From Endoconidiophora laricicola (Eukaryota > Ascomycota > Sordariomycetes > Microascales > Ceratocystidaceae), in assembly GCA_001640655.1 (NCBI GenBank), contig LXGT01000149.1, forward strand, positions 1 to 64,000: a stretch of 64,000 nucleotides of DNA. Direction: 5' to 3'. The notes beneath the pieces were generated by a model. That model saw only the letters and a list, made by a program, of their open reading frames with translations, ran no database searches and was not told where the DNA came from. The position numbers were made by a program, and so were the translations under genes. Below are positions 46,158 through 57,258 of the stretch, piece after piece. Every line of letters starts with the position of its first letter. Within the stretch, counting starts at the first letter, position 1.

Positions 46158-47594
46158 ATGGCTATGGCTGACATTGCTGTTGCTCGTGCCACAGACATGG
46201 TTCATTTGTCTTCTGGACCACCTGCGCCCCATCTACATACAGGTTCACTACGAGTTACCGATAGAAGAGATGTATTAGATACTGTGATGGATGGAGATGA
46301 TACTCTCTCAAGGTCGTTATCTCCTCCCAAGGAGCAAAAACGGAAACGCAGTCCATCACCAGACATCTCCTTATCTCACAAACGTCTCAAGGACACCGAT
46401 AATGAGGGTAAGGACGAGGTTAAGGGAGACCGCTTGACTGGTGCTAAATTGAGCGCTGCTCTACATTTACCAACCCAAGCTATCTATATTCGAAATCTTC
46501 TGCGTCCTATTCCAAGCGAGGCCCTCAAGTCCCATCTATGGCGTCTTGCATCTGGCCCTGACGATAGCGCAGTGGTTGAGATAGTGGACTTTTATGTTGA
46601 TCGAATGAGATCGCATGCATTTGCCACCTTCAATAGTATATCAGCTGCCGAAGGCGCACGGGAGGCTCTACACGGAAGCATATGGCCCGACGAGCGCCTA
46701 CGGAAACCACTCTGGGTCGACTTCGTCCCATCAGAGAAAGTCAAAGATTGGATCCAAACAGAAGAGACATCAAATTCTCGGGGAAGTCAATGGGAGGTCA
46801 ACTATGCACTAGATGATTCTGGCGTTATGAATGCTAGCCTAGTGCTATCCGCTGACCTATCACCTACCAATGTGTTAACGGGTCCAAGAGAGCTTACCAT
46901 TCCTACTGGTCCCAAGTCACAGCCCCAGCAACAGCATGGATCCTTCACTGATGCTCCTCGCGGGCCCCGTGCAGACCGCGAAGCCCAAGAACTGGCTGAA
47001 AAGGCCGGCACTGGCCCTGTTGACCGCCAAGGACATAACATGATATGGACTCCATTGACTGGCGAAGTGTTGACTACGAAGGCCAGTCCACCCATAACGT
47101 TTGAGTTGGTCGCGTCTAAATACGTCACAGATCGTCTGAAAGACATGCGGTCTTACTACCGACAAGATAGAACTAGTCGGAGCGATCAGAAGCCCACAGA
47201 CTCTAGCTTGAATCGCTTCTCGTTTGCACATTGCAATATATTTGTCGATCGCGGCCGTGAGGTCTTTTCTGGCATTCGCCTTCCACGCCGGGATAAAGAG
47301 ACCCAACCTTTTCGTCGAGGCTCTGACCATGCCCGCGATAGAGATTATGCTAATAGAAGACATGAAAAGGCTCCTGTACCTGATGTTAAGCCCATGCGGA
47401 GGAGACAACGTGGAGGCCGTAAAGTTCGCGAGAGGCGTGAACGACTAGAAATGATGGCGCGTGCGCGGAATATTGAGCATGAGAGATCTGCTACCCAACG
47501 ATCGAGCAGATATGGCGATGGTGGTGACAGCATCAGCCGTCTTCGTGATCGGAGGCGCCCCGATATGGCGGATTCATACCGACCATCATATTAG
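46158..47594 (+). CDS. Acinus-like RNA-binding protein
   Basis: Intronless, 478 aa from the ATG at 46158 (a second in-frame ATG is six bases on). A Pro/Ser-rich N terminus with basic SPPKEQKRKRSPSP leads to an RRM-like fold at about residues 105-215: RNP2 AIYIRNLLRPI, RNP1 SHAFATF, and the closing LRKPLWVDFVPSEKVKDWI. That closing segment is typical of Acinus (ACIN1), an accessory component of the exon junction complex and the ASAP complex with RNPS1 and SAP18. A middle part (GHNMIWTPLTGEVLTTK, then FELVASKYVTDRLKDM) may hold the partner-binding motif, which I cannot assign with certainty. The C terminus is Arg-rich (RRRQRGGRKVRERRERLEM) like RS/RGG regions. No N-terminal SAP domain is seen. 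Confidence 0.78.
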   Translation: MAMADIAVARATDMVHLSSGPPAPHLHTGSLRVTDRRDVLDTVMDGDDTLSRSLSPPKEQKRKRSPSPDISLSHKRLKDTDNEGKDEVKGDRLTGAKLSAALHLPTQAIYIRNLLRPIPSEALKSHLWRLASGPDDSAVVEIVDFYVDRMRSHAFATFNSISAAEGAREALHGSIWPDERLRKPLWVDFVPSEKVKDWIQTEETSNSRGSQWEVNYALDDSGVMNASLVLSADLSPTNVLTGPRELTIPTGPKSQPQQQHGSFTDAPRGPRADREAQELAEKAGTGPVDRQGHNMIWTPLTGEVLTTKASPPITFELVASKYVTDRLKDMRSYYRQDRTSRSDQKPTDSSLNRFSFAHCNIFVDRGREVFSGIRLPRRDKETQPFRRGSDHARDRDYANRRHEKAPVPDVKPMRRRQRGGRKVRERRERLEMMARARNIEHERSATQRSSRYGDGGDSISRLRDRRRPDMADSYRPSY

Positions 47595-47902
47595 AGGAAT
47601 ACTATTCTCGCTATCATGATGAGGAATGCTAGTTCAAGGGTTTAGATAACTCTTCTGATTGGGACATCGTGTGCCACATTTATGTAGGTCAGGTTATGGA
47701 TTTTATATATTAGCGCCCATGAAGCGTTAACATAGCATTCAAAGCACGTATGTTAATCTAACCTTGGAGAAAGATATCTTATGCTTAGGGTAAGGATGTT
47801 GGGTGTTGTATAGTCGGGGTTGGGTCTGGACTTGGAGCATATATAGACACTATTACCACTAGAAAAAGTAAATATTGAAAGCTATGAGAGCATACAAAAT
47901 AT

Positions 47903-47947
47903 ATTTTTTTTACTCATTGCCCCATTTAAATGTTAACTATGACGAGA
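47903..47947 (-). repeat. Dispersed repeat family 2, copy d
   Basis: T-run, then ACTCATTGCCCCATTT and GTTAACTATGACGAGA. The last block is identical over 16 bases to 13301-13316. It abuts the LINE remnant on its right. Confidence 0.55.
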
Positions 47948-47950
47948 CGA

Positions 47951-48190
47951 ATACAATAGATGGAGACAGTGGAATATATCTTGTTAGAGTGCTCAAAGTT
48001 TGTGGATGAGAGGCCTGGGAAGTTCAGTGGTGACTGAACAAAATTATGCCTGAGATGGTTAAGTCAGTGAATTTCGTGGAAGGACTGAAAGGGTTTAGAA
48101 AGGGTTGCAGTATATGTAATGTTAGTTTACCAGAATTATATCCGGTATCTTCATGGTTCTAGAAAACTTATCAAGATTAGTATAAAAAAA
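47951..48190 (+). mobile_element. LINE (Tad-like) C-terminal remnant with 3' tail (family 1, copy D)
   Basis: At 47961-48034 one frame reads METVEYILLECSKFVDERPG and continues KFSGD to a stop. This TVEHILLEC-type motif is the usual C terminus of fungal LINE reverse-transcriptase polyproteins, in the RNase H/zinc-binding region. About 110 bp further the family 1 tail CCGGTATCTTCATGGTTCTA follows (48143-48162), ending in an A8 run near 48182. It links the short family 1 tails to a LINE. Stops and frameshifts show it is dead. Confidence 0.7.
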
Positions 48191-48585
48191 ATAAGTGAAC
48201 AGTGTACAAGAATTTACAGAGGCAATTATCACTATTGATCTAAAATTCAGCAGCTGTACCAGTACATGTTGTTGCGTTGAGGGCGGTTTTGAATATGTGC
48301 ATATATTTATGGCCGGTATGTGGCCGAGGTTGGAAAGGAGTCGGCAATGGCCTGAAGCGGAAGCGATGTCGCTTTTTTTCTACATGACGACACAAGCAAG
48401 CTCCGACAGGAGCAGTCAAAATTTTGGGAAACAACCGCAAACCCCACGGCAACTTCTTAGAGCTTCACTAGCCGAGTATCACGAACTGTGCTCAGCCTTG
48501 TATTACAGCCTTGTCGTTCTATCATTGTTTATTTTTTACGATACCTATCTCCCACCCCTCCCCCCCCCCCTTAGAGTTTGTCATC

Positions 48586-49641
48586 ATGTCTTCATTGCGC
48601 ATCCTTGTCCCCATCAAGCGGGTTATCGACTATGCTGTAAGCCATTCTGTGTTTTTTTGTTTTTCTTTGAGCGGCTCATCTGCGGGTGTTACTCCACCCC
48701 AACACCCTGCTCGGAAGCCGGATGTTTTGCGCTGAGCGGCCCTGCATCTGCACCACAATCAGCAGCAGCATGCTTTCTTCTCTTTCCTTAACTACTAGAT
48801 CATTCAAGAGACTGACTACCGAGGCCACAATGTGAATTTTCTGTGCTGTCATAGGTCAAGCCCCGCGTGAACAAGGCACGCACCGGCGTCGAAACTGCCG
48901 GCGTCAAACACTCGATGAACCCGTTTGATGAGCTCTCCGTTGAAGAAGCCGTGCGTATTCGCGAGAAGAAGCGCGCGCCCGGCGGCGTGGAGGATATCAC
49001 TGTAATCTCTGCCGGCCCGACCAAGGCCCAGGAAGTGCTACGTACAGCAATGGCCATGGGCGCCGACCGCGCGATCCACGTGGATGTCAAGGAAGGCGAC
49101 GATTTAGAGCCCCTAAACGTGGCCAAGCTGCTCAAGAAGGCCGCCGAGCAGCACAATAGCAACCTCATCTTGCTAGGCAAGCAGAGCATCGACGACGATG
49201 CGAACCAAACGGGCCAGATGCTGGCGGGTCTGCTGGGCTGGGGCCAGGCTACACAGGCGAGCAAGGTCGAGTTTGGACCGGACGATACTGTCAGTGTGAC
49301 GCGTGAAGTGGATGGCGGTAGTGAGACGATCAAGTCAAAGCTGCCCATGATAATTACTACAGATCTGCGTCTAAATGACCCGCGCTATGCTAGTTTGCCC
49401 AACATCATGAAGGCCAAAAAGAAGCCCTTGGAGAAGAAGACGCTGGCGGACTATGGTATCACCAACGAGAAGCGTCTCAAGGTGTTGCAGGTTGAGGGTA
49501 AGTTGACAATATCGTGATATGACTGCGCTTTTGATAATCACATGCTAACATTTTGCAGAACCGGCCCCAAGACAAGGTGGCGGCAAGGTTGATAGCGTCG
49601 ACGGCTTGATTGGCAAGCTCAGAGAGCTTGGAGCCATCTAA
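48586..49641 (+). CDS. ETFB: Electron-transfer flavoprotein beta subunit
   Basis: Three exons: 48586-48636, 48855-49497 and 49559-49641, 258 aa. The joined start MSSLRILVPIKRVIDYA continues VKPRVNKARTGVETAGVKHS and MNPFDELSVEEAVRIREK, then DITVISAGPTKAQEVLRTAM, GKQSIDDDANQTGQMLAG and DLRLNDPRYASLPNIMKAKK. The ADP-nucleotide binding and the recognition-loop region of ETF beta are intact, and the C terminus RQGGGKVDSVDGLIGKL is complete. In mitochondria the alpha/beta ETF dimer carries electrons from acyl-CoA and other dehydrogenases to ETF-QO. The first intron is long (218 bp). Its length is close to the family norm of about 255 aa. Confidence 0.95.
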
Positions 49642-50679
49642 AACAACACGGAATAGGTGAAATGTTGAACATAGTGGCCATGACTTTATAGCGCAGAATC
49701 TCTGTACAAGAAGCACTGTGTAAATATCAAGATGCATCTCAACGAACGAACCACACCCGCAAGTAACATTATTGACATATAATAGAGTAATGTTTCTTAG
49801 CACACTTAGATGTTCACAAAGCAAACTCAAAAGCCATCAGGCAGAGCACAGAGTGAAGTTGCATGCTAAAGTTTCCACACCAGGAAGAAGCAGTTCATCA
49901 AGAGACTGCCTGAAGCAAACCTTAAATATGATCGATGTTACAGACCATTTTACTGTCTTAAGGGCAAGAGGGGAATAATATGACATACAGAAAAAAGGCA
50001 AAGAGTCACGGTGTTTGCTTTCATGCATGTCATGTTTAGTAAGATAGAATATGCCTCGGAATATAGCGGCATGCAGATTTATGGAGTTACAGCCTCATAG
50101 TACATTGATCCAAGAGAGAGCAACAGCTTTGGTTTATGGATAGACCGGAAGTCCGGCCATTGGAAGATAGCCAATGAATAAGCTTTGCTTTGTCTAGTAA
50201 GTAACATGTCAGAACAAAACAGAACGATGAGGCTAGGAAAGGGATCAAGAGATCGAATTCATGCGCAAGCTGCATCAACGTAAGAAAGCTGACGTAGGTC
50301 AGCTGAAACTACTAGGTGGGCTGGCTGTCTTGATGCTGGTCGCAAGATAGCATGGCTGATTATTGGAGCTGATGTTGTGGATACGTGGAAAATGGGCATT
50401 TGATTCAGGATATCGTGGAGACATCGAATAAGCTGGTCATTTAGCCAGAGGCGCTCCATATCATGATGACGAAGACCGCAAGCGAGTGGAGAAAAATGGT
50501 CGTAAGCGGGACGGAAACGACCAGTCTGACCAATAGTAGCGCAGTATTAGGCAGCAAACATAATATGAATACAAATGGTTCCTTATATTACGAAGGATAC
50601 TGGAAACCTCGACTACAAATAGCAGTGTCATTTGCCAAATAAGCTACTGAAGCGTCCATGGCATCTTCTTTTTTTCTAT

Positions 50680-50700
50680 TTTTTACTCATTACTCGATTG
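50680..50700 (-). repeat. Dispersed repeat family 2, copy e (short)
   Basis: TTTTTACTCATTACTCGATTG, identical to the consensus left block of family 2, but the GTTAACTATGACGAGA part is absent. Confidence 0.5.
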
Positions 50701-51589
50701 TTCATGGTATCTGGAATGGTGTCCGGTGTATTCTAGCGTCTTGGAAAACTAACTAGATAATAATGAGTATTTCTAGTGATGATGATATTGACTGAGTAAT
50801 CTGCATAAGTCATGAGAGCACTCTAGGATGTGCTCTCATGCTGCGTAGATATTTTCTTCAGGCCTGTTCTAAAATACTGTTGACAATGTAACGCAAATAG
50901 CAAACTAAACAAGGGAAAACCCGCCCAAAAACAACAGGTCAAATTTTCACCTAGAAAATAATGAGGCGGAAGTTAATCACCGCTGTTATCTTTGTTGCGT
51001 TACAAATTTTTTTTTTGGACTAGTTGAATACAACTATCAATTCTATTTTCTGACCAGTCTTAAATTTAATGTACATCACTGGCAATTTACTCTGACAGAC
51101 GCCCTTTGTTTGACACTGGAATGTAAAGAAGGTCCTAAGCTGTAGAGTATGTATGACATATGACGCTGAGAATAAACCTACAGGGCGTATTTCAAGTCAT
51201 TGGTAATGCACTACGAGCTACGTTCCTGTCTCTATCTAGATATTGTCCGATAATAAAGTTGTTGGTGACTATACAGTAGCGTCTATCTTGACTCTTTAGC
51301 AAGGGAAAGTTTCCCCTCCGAGAACGAGCGTTCCAGCCCCCGTTCTGGATTATAACGATGACTATACCAGATTAGTCACACTGGACCTGGCTTTGAACTG
51401 CACTGACTGGCTTCTGTATGGCAATAGTAAAGCCAAGAAAAAGGAATTTCAGCCCTCTTCAAGTCTTTCTTTTAGTTGGCTGGACTGACCGTTCAAGCTG
51501 CGGACAAAGCGATGCATGAAGAGGAAATCTATGAAGGACGACTGCTTCAATCTAGGCAAGGGAAGGTTTATAGAGAGACCTCGAGTCGG

Positions 51590-51608
51590 CCAATCAGCGC
51601 CGTGACGT
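51590..51608. promoter_or_regulatory. CCAAT box and CRE-like site in the CPA1 promoter
   Basis: CCAATCAG at 51590-51597 and TGACGT at 51603-51608, about 260-275 bp before the attenuator-peptide ATG. A pyrimidine-rich tract follows at 51640-51720. No TGACTC Gcn4/CPC1 site was found by eye in the proximal promoter. Confidence 0.4.
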
Positions 51609-51865
51609 TCAATTTGTTTTTCCGTAGTGCCTATTTCAGTGCACCTCCTTCTTTTTTTTTTTTCTTCTTTTCCCCTCCAACTCACACAAAATCCTCTTTT
51701 TTTTTTTTTTTTCCCGCTCGTGCACTCGGCTTTTTTCCTCTTTTGCATTCCATCCTCCCACTCCACACGACATCGTCAAACGCCTTTTCTCAGACACTCC
51801 CTGCTCTCGTTATCGACCTGCCCAACTTGCTTACCTATAGTTGCTTCCAGCTCAATCTGCGCTTC

Positions 51866-52136
51866 ATGAAGCGCTGCTCAGTCTTCACCTCTCAGGACTA
51901 TCTTTCGGGTATGTTTCTCCTGTTTGGTCTCGATCTTGTTACTCAGCCTAAGCCCATCCATCATTTCTCCCTTCGTTGCGATAAGACAGACGACATAGTT
52001 GATTCGTTCCCTCTCTTACGATCCAACTCGGACGCCTGTCGCCGCTGTCTTACTTGTGCCGCCGTATACCAAGCGGAACACTATGCTAATATTAATGTTT
52101 TGCTTAGATCATCTGTGGAGAGCTCTTAACGCTTAA
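51866..52136 (+). CDS. Arginine attenuator peptide uORF, split by an intron
   Basis: Two exons: 51866-51908 and 52108-52136, 23 codons. Before the intron it reads MKRCSVFTSQDYLS; the codon split G|AT gives Asp, and after the intron comes HLWRALNA and a stop. This is the conserved arginine attenuator peptide in the leader of fungal CPA1/arg-2 mRNA. When arginine is high, the nascent peptide stalls the ribosome at the uORF stop and lowers CPA1 translation. The Asp in SQDYL is the residue known to be critical. The intron (GTATGT...TTAG, 199 bp) splits the peptide between YLS and DHLW. The stop is 102 nt before the CPA1 ATG. Unspliced transcript would read through without the C-terminal half. Identification is secure. 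Confidence 0.95.
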
Positions 52137-52238
52137 CAGCTCACCAGCTCCCAGATATCTTTACTTCTTACCTTTTTTTGGTACCTTATCCTTCGTTACA
52201 TACAAAAAAAAAAAGCACCACTCCCCACCAACAAAGAA

Positions 52239-53663
52239 ATGTTCGCCTTAAAACGTTTTACATCCGGCGCCGCGCTGAACGGAGCTCGCTCCTTCAACGC
52301 CGCTGTCCGCTTCTCTTCTACCAAGGCTGGCAGTGCTGGTCGTGCCATGCCCGCTCGCTCTCTGCGTTCCACTGAGCCAGCTAAGAGCCTGGACGCTACT
52401 CTGACTATCAAGGTGAGTCAAAATACCTTTATCTTCATTCGTTCCCCCTTTCATAACAAGCTAACAGTGTGTTCGCTATAGAACGGCCCTGTCTTCCACG
52501 GCAAGGCCTTCGGTGCCAACTCTAATATCTCGGGTGAGGCCGTTTTCACCACCTCGTTGGTCGGATACCCCGAATCAATGACCGATCCCTCGTACCGTGG
52601 CCAAATCATCGTCTTCACTCAGCCTCTCATTGGCAACTACGGTGTGCCCTCCAATGAGCGGGATAAGTTCAACCTGCTCAAGTACTTCGAGTCTCCCCAT
52701 ATCCAGTGCGCTGGTGTTGTCGTAGCCGATGTTGCTGAGCAATACAGCCACTGGACCGCTGTACAGAGTTTGAGCCAGTGGTGCGCTAGCGAGGGTGTTC
52801 CCGCCATTTCTGGCGTTGATACTCGTGCTATTGTCACTTATCTGCGTGAGCAGGGTTCGTCTCTAGCCCGCATCTCTATCGGCGAAGAGTATGATGCTGA
52901 TGAGGACGAGAGTTTCATCGACCCTGGCCAAATCAACCTGGTCAAGCGTGTCAGCACTAAGGCTCCCTTCGTTGTCGAGTCTCCTGGTGCTCATCTGCAC
53001 GTTGCTCTAATTGATTGCGGTGTCAAGGAGAATATCCTGCGCAGCTTGGTTAGCCGTGGTGCTTCTGTCACCGTATTCCCCTACAACTACCCCATTCACA
53101 AAGTTGCCAACAACTTTGATGGTGTTTTTATCTCCAACGGCCCCGGCGACCCTACTCACTGCCAGGAGACTATCTTCAACCTAGCTAGCCTGATGGACTC
53201 CTCGCCTGTGCCCGTCATGGGTATCTGCCTGGGTCACCAACTGCTGGCTCTGGCTTGCGGCGCAAAGACCATCAAGCTCAAGTACGGCAACCGTGCCCAC
53301 AACATCCCCGCTTTAGATATCACCACCGGCCAGTGCCACATCACCTCGCAGAACCACGGTTATGCTGTCGATACTAGCACTCTACCCTCTGACTTCCGCG
53401 AATACTTTGTCAATCTGAACGACGGTTCCAATGAGGGTATGATGCACAAGACTCGCCCTATCTTCTCTACCCAGTTCCACCCCGAGGCCAAGGGTGGCCC
53501 CATGGACTCGTCCTACCTCTTCGACAAGTACATTCAGAACGTGCAGATGTTCAAGGATAGCCAGAAGATCTATAAAGACAACCGCCCTTCGCAGCTGATG
53601 CTTGACATCCTTAGCCGTGAGCGTGTTGGAGTTGAGCCCCAGCCTCTCGCTGCCTCTGCTTAG
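52239..53663 (+). CDS. CPA1: Arginine-specific carbamoyl-phosphate synthase small subunit
   Basis: Two exons: 52239-52412 and 52482-53663, 451 aa, intron 69 bp. A mitochondrial-type presequence comes first (MFALKRFTSGAALNGARSFN and on, rich in Arg/Ser with few acids). The CPSase small-chain domain shows SGEAVFTTSLVGYPESMTDP, QPLIGNYGVP and SGVDTRAIVTYLREQGS. The class I glutamine amidotransferase domain has FISNGPGDP, the nucleophile Cys in VMGICLGHQLLAL, TSQNHGYAVD, and the His-Glu pair in TQFHPEAKGGPMD. It hydrolyses glutamine and passes ammonia to the large subunit (CPA2/arg-3) for arginine synthesis. Its mRNA carries the attenuator uORF just upstream, so translation should be repressed by arginine. 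Confidence 0.97.
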
Positions 53664-54653
53664 ACGGCGTGCGTAAGTGACGGCACAATAAAAATGATGC
53701 GGTTTAGCTGGTGTTTATAATAGGTGTCTATTGAGGTGCTGTGTATCTATATTGTTTTTTTTTTGTTGTAGAGTTAGTTACACAGTTTACTTGCTGTTGT
53801 TGTTGAATTTTTTTTTGGCCGTCATATCGAAGTTTCGTGTTGATAAAAGACTCCGTCTCTGAAAATGAAATGGAGCTCTCCCACCATCACATTGGAAAAA
53901 AGCGAGAATTGTTTCTGCCACAAATATATATCCAAATGAAAATTAATCATCATATATAGGCCTTCATATTCTGAAGCACCCCTTGCCTACAGTCAGTGAT
54001 TGCTTGTACTGCAGCTCGTAACATCGTGATATGTTGTTGTGCATTATTGGCATTTACTATAATAAATTGCACATGCAAAAAAAAAGGCACATTTCTATAT
54101 CGAATATATGACTAAGCAATAATTCATTATCTACCCAGTGCAGTGTGCTGCCAGAGCGCTAGGTTGAGCTGAGCTGGCCTTCAAAAAGTAAGTCTTAGTA
54201 TGAGCAAGCATGACTAGCAAAATTGCGACTTTTTCTGTTAGCAAAGTTGCAGCTGTCCATTTAGCGTCGTACTTGCCCTTTACTCACTATGTCAAGCGCA
54301 GACCCTAATTCTAACGTTGGTCTTCTTCTTTTTCCTTTCTTAATTTCTGAACAATAAATAACCTTGAAACGAGCGCTGTGATAAAAAGCTTATTCGACGA
54401 TTTGTGTTTTTTTTTACGAAAAAAAAAAAAGATTTTTACGACCTCTCTCTTCTGTCTATACTGGAATCTTACTGCATTCTTAATTATACTGAATACTGAG
54501 CCTCTCATTTTTTATTTCTGCGCTCAATAGAAGCCTAAGAATATTCCTCTTCTAATTACGCAAAAGCGCTCTAATCAATCGCATCGTACTACTTATTGTC
54601 TACACGCCATATATACCTCTTTCAACCACACAAATACCTTAAAATCAGACATC
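53664..54653. other. Interval between CPA1 and GCS1
   Basis: About 990 bp with the CPA1 3' UTR (T runs 53754-53764, 53806-53817) and the GCS1 promoter. A T9/A12 hairpin-like junction lies at 54405-54430. No gene seen. Confidence 0.55.
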
Positions 54654-56026
54654 ATGACGTCCAAAGCAATGTGGGAGGTTGATCCCGAGACACGGTCCAA
54701 GGTAAGTGCTTCAAACTGTCAATCAAGTCAAGTCCCTTTTGTATTCTCCCTTTACACCGCAGCTTAACTGCTCGATTTCGACCGGGCCTAGGGTTCGGCC
54801 CCCTTTCGATCAATCACCGGAACCAGGAAACGGCTTGTTGGGGCCGATCATCAGTCGAGCTCCTCCCTCCTTGGGCAATAAGCCTATCTCCCGCTGCATA
54901 CACCGACTAAATGCATTCGCTAACCCCTCCTCGCGTTATCTCTCGATCTTCACAGCTCGCCAAAATGCAAACCGAACCGAAGAACAGCCTTTGCTGCGAC
55001 TGTAACGCGCCGTCACCGCAATGGGCGTCCCCAAAATTTGGCATCTTCATCTGCCTAGTGTGCGCTGGCGTGCATCGTGGTCTCGGCGTACACATCTCCT
55101 TTGTGCGCTCTATTAGCATGGACGCTTTCAAAGCTGGCGAGCTAGAACGCATGCGCTGCGGGGGCAATGCGGCCTGGCAGGACTTTTTCTCGTCTCATAC
55201 CGACACCAAGGCGCGTGGCTTGACCTGGGACTCGGCTACTATCGCCGAGCGCTACAGCGGCGATGTCGGTGAGGAGTGGAAGGAGCGCCTTGCTGCTCTA
55301 GTTGAGAATCGCGAATACGTCCCCATCGAGAAGAAGCCCAAAAAGGCCAGCGTTTCCTCCCCAAATTCTGCTAGTGTCCCACTATCCGGATCTCGTGAAC
55401 AACAGCAGCATACCGGCAGCAATAAAACCCGCGTCGACGATGCTTACTTTTCGCGCCTAGGCGACGCCAACGCTGCGCGCTCTGACACTCTCCCTCCCAG
55501 CCAGGGCGGCAAGTACGCTGGCTTCGGTAACACCCCCGCCCCGACGCGGCCCAACACTGGCGCCGACGGTCTACCTACCATGAACGACATGCAGGCCGAT
55601 CCAGTGGCAGCGCTGAGCAAGGGCTTTAGCTGGTTCACCTCGACGGTGACCAATACAGCTAAGACGGTCAACGATGGCTACATCCAGCCAACGGCTCGCC
55701 AAATCGCCGAGAGTGATCAGTGGAAGCAGGCACAAACAGCTGCCCAGACAGCAGCTCAACAGGTTGCTCGCTCGGCCACCGTGGGTGCGCGGTCAGCACA
55801 AGAGGGCTTTAGCCGCTTCGTCGAAGGCGGTCCTTCGTCCAGCGGCCCTGGTAGTGGCTATAGACAAACACCTATCGACGACTCCAAAAAGGACTTTTGG
55901 GATTCGTTCTCCAACATCGCAGATGACCGCAAGGCTAGTTCTATCGGCACGGTGGCTACCGGTGGCACAACCAAGAACAGCGCCAGCGGGTCTGCTAAGA
56001 AGAAAGACGATGATTGGGACTGGTAG
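54654..56026 (+). CDS. GCS1: ADP-ribosylation factor GTPase-activating protein
   Basis: Two exons: 54654-54701 and 54956-56026, 372 aa, with a 254 bp intron. After MTSKAMWEVDPETRSK and the intron comes the ArfGAP zinc finger, CCDCNAPSPQWASPKFGIFI then CLVCAGVHRGLGVHISFVRS (C-x2-C-x16-C-x2-C with the arginine finger in HRGLG). The C-terminal half is low-complexity with an ALPS-like or amphipathic part (LSKGFSWFTSTVTNTAKTV and on) and ends in the acidic/aromatic DDDWDW typical of Gcs1/ArfGAP1. It stimulates Arf1 GTP hydrolysis in Golgi-ER COPI traffic. Length is close to the yeast Gcs1 norm (352 aa). Confidence 0.94.
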
Positions 56027-57258
56027 TGGGTTGAAAGGGGTGCTTTCCTTTTTTTTTCTTTTTTTCTTTTTTTTTTTTTGGATTTCCTATATATCTCAAA
56101 AGTAAGACTAAGCAATTAACGAACAAACGAACCGTGTAAGCCTTATCTCTTACCAACAATAGCAAGAAAGGAGAGCTGGATGAACGATAGCGATACATCA
56201 CAAATTACTGCATGTAACGAAACCTTGTTAGACGCTGCCAAAGGAACCATCAACATTTCTTGGAATGTACAAAGCCAAGACTGCCAACAAATGTGTATAT
56301 GAACATAATCGTATCTCAACTAAATTAGAAAAGAAGGAGGAAGTTAGATATGGATTGTGCTCCACCTAACATGTTCCCTTCGTATATAGTATCTGTTTAT
56401 CCTCTTGGCTCCAGCTCCTTTAGCAATATCTAACATATTGCGTTACCCGTAGATAAATTTTGCACATAAGTCAATCATGTCATTCCCAACTACAGCTACA
56501 ACTGCTTCAGTCTTTCAGTTTTACAATAGTCAAGACTATTAACTTTAATATAATCAAATACCCTCTAATTTACACCGTTTATGATAAATTGCCATGGCAA
56601 AATCTCATTAGGTGTGTTTACATTTGTTTCTGTCCGCACCTTCATCTTCACCGCTTTCGATAGTTATACACAAGCTTCAACTTATGTTGATATGTCAATA
56701 CGATTGTTTACGTAGTATACCCAAAACCAGGCTACAGCAACAATGACATAGGCAGTAGCCTCTCCGGCTTATCTTCTTGGTAAAAGTAAACATAAATGAG
56801 CTTAAAACATATATCTGTTATTGTTGTTTGTGAATACATCTATGGACGCACCACGGAAGGCGGAGGAACATTGATTTTTAACACATCTAAAGTCTAACAA
56901 AGAAACCAACCAACCAAAATAAAAAAATAACCTTTCATCTTGAACGACTATAGGAATAACAGACAGACACCAAACCCTTTGATCAATACCAAAAATAAGA
57001 CATGGAAATAATGTGAGACAGGGATAAATTTGATGTGCTGTTCAAAGTTTGCGTCGTGCATCATGAAAAGCGTCGTTAATAATTAGATTTAAACTGCATT
57101 AGGTATCCAGATCTGTCTCCAGCAGTGCTTGGTATTGCTCCAGTCATTGCTGACCTGTATGAGATACCCGGAACCTAATGGCAGAAAGTAAGCATCAGTA
57201 CTGATACTGATACTCCTAGGCTGTGAGGACAGAGCCATGGCAATTGTTAGTGGCACGC
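56027..57258. other. Convergent 3' region of GCS1 and the RRM gene
   Basis: About 1.2 kb AT-rich, with T-rich tracts at 56047-56081 just after the GCS1 stop. Open frames (up to 85 codons) have no family signal. No gene seen. Confidence 0.55.

Larger units (their letters stand above)
47595..48585. other. Interval with a retrotransposon remnant before ETFB
   Basis: Holds the Acinus-like gene 3' flank, a family 2 repeat (47903-47946), a LINE C-terminal/3' remnant (47951-48190) and the pyrimidine-rich ETFB leader with a C10 run at 48561-48570. A 198-codon frame through the leader has no family signal. Confidence 0.55.
49642..51865. other. Gene-poor interval upstream of CPA1
   Basis: 2.2 kb without supported genes. 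It holds a family 2 fragment at 50680-50700, and on the right the CPA1 promoter with a CCAAT box (51590-51594), TGACGT (51603-51608) and pyrimidine/T-rich leader (51640-51720). Confidence 0.55.

Noticed and set aside
48800..49348. 182-codon minus-strand frame
   Set aside because: Antisense shadow of ETFB exon 2; no family match.
51476..52129. 217-codon plus-strand frame upstream of CPA1
   Set aside because: It reads through the T-rich leader, the attenuator peptide and its intron; only the attenuator segment has a family match.
54779..54812. GGTTCGGCCCC motif in the GCS1 first intron
   Set aside because: Resembles a tRNA B-box but no A-box or acceptor stem was found.
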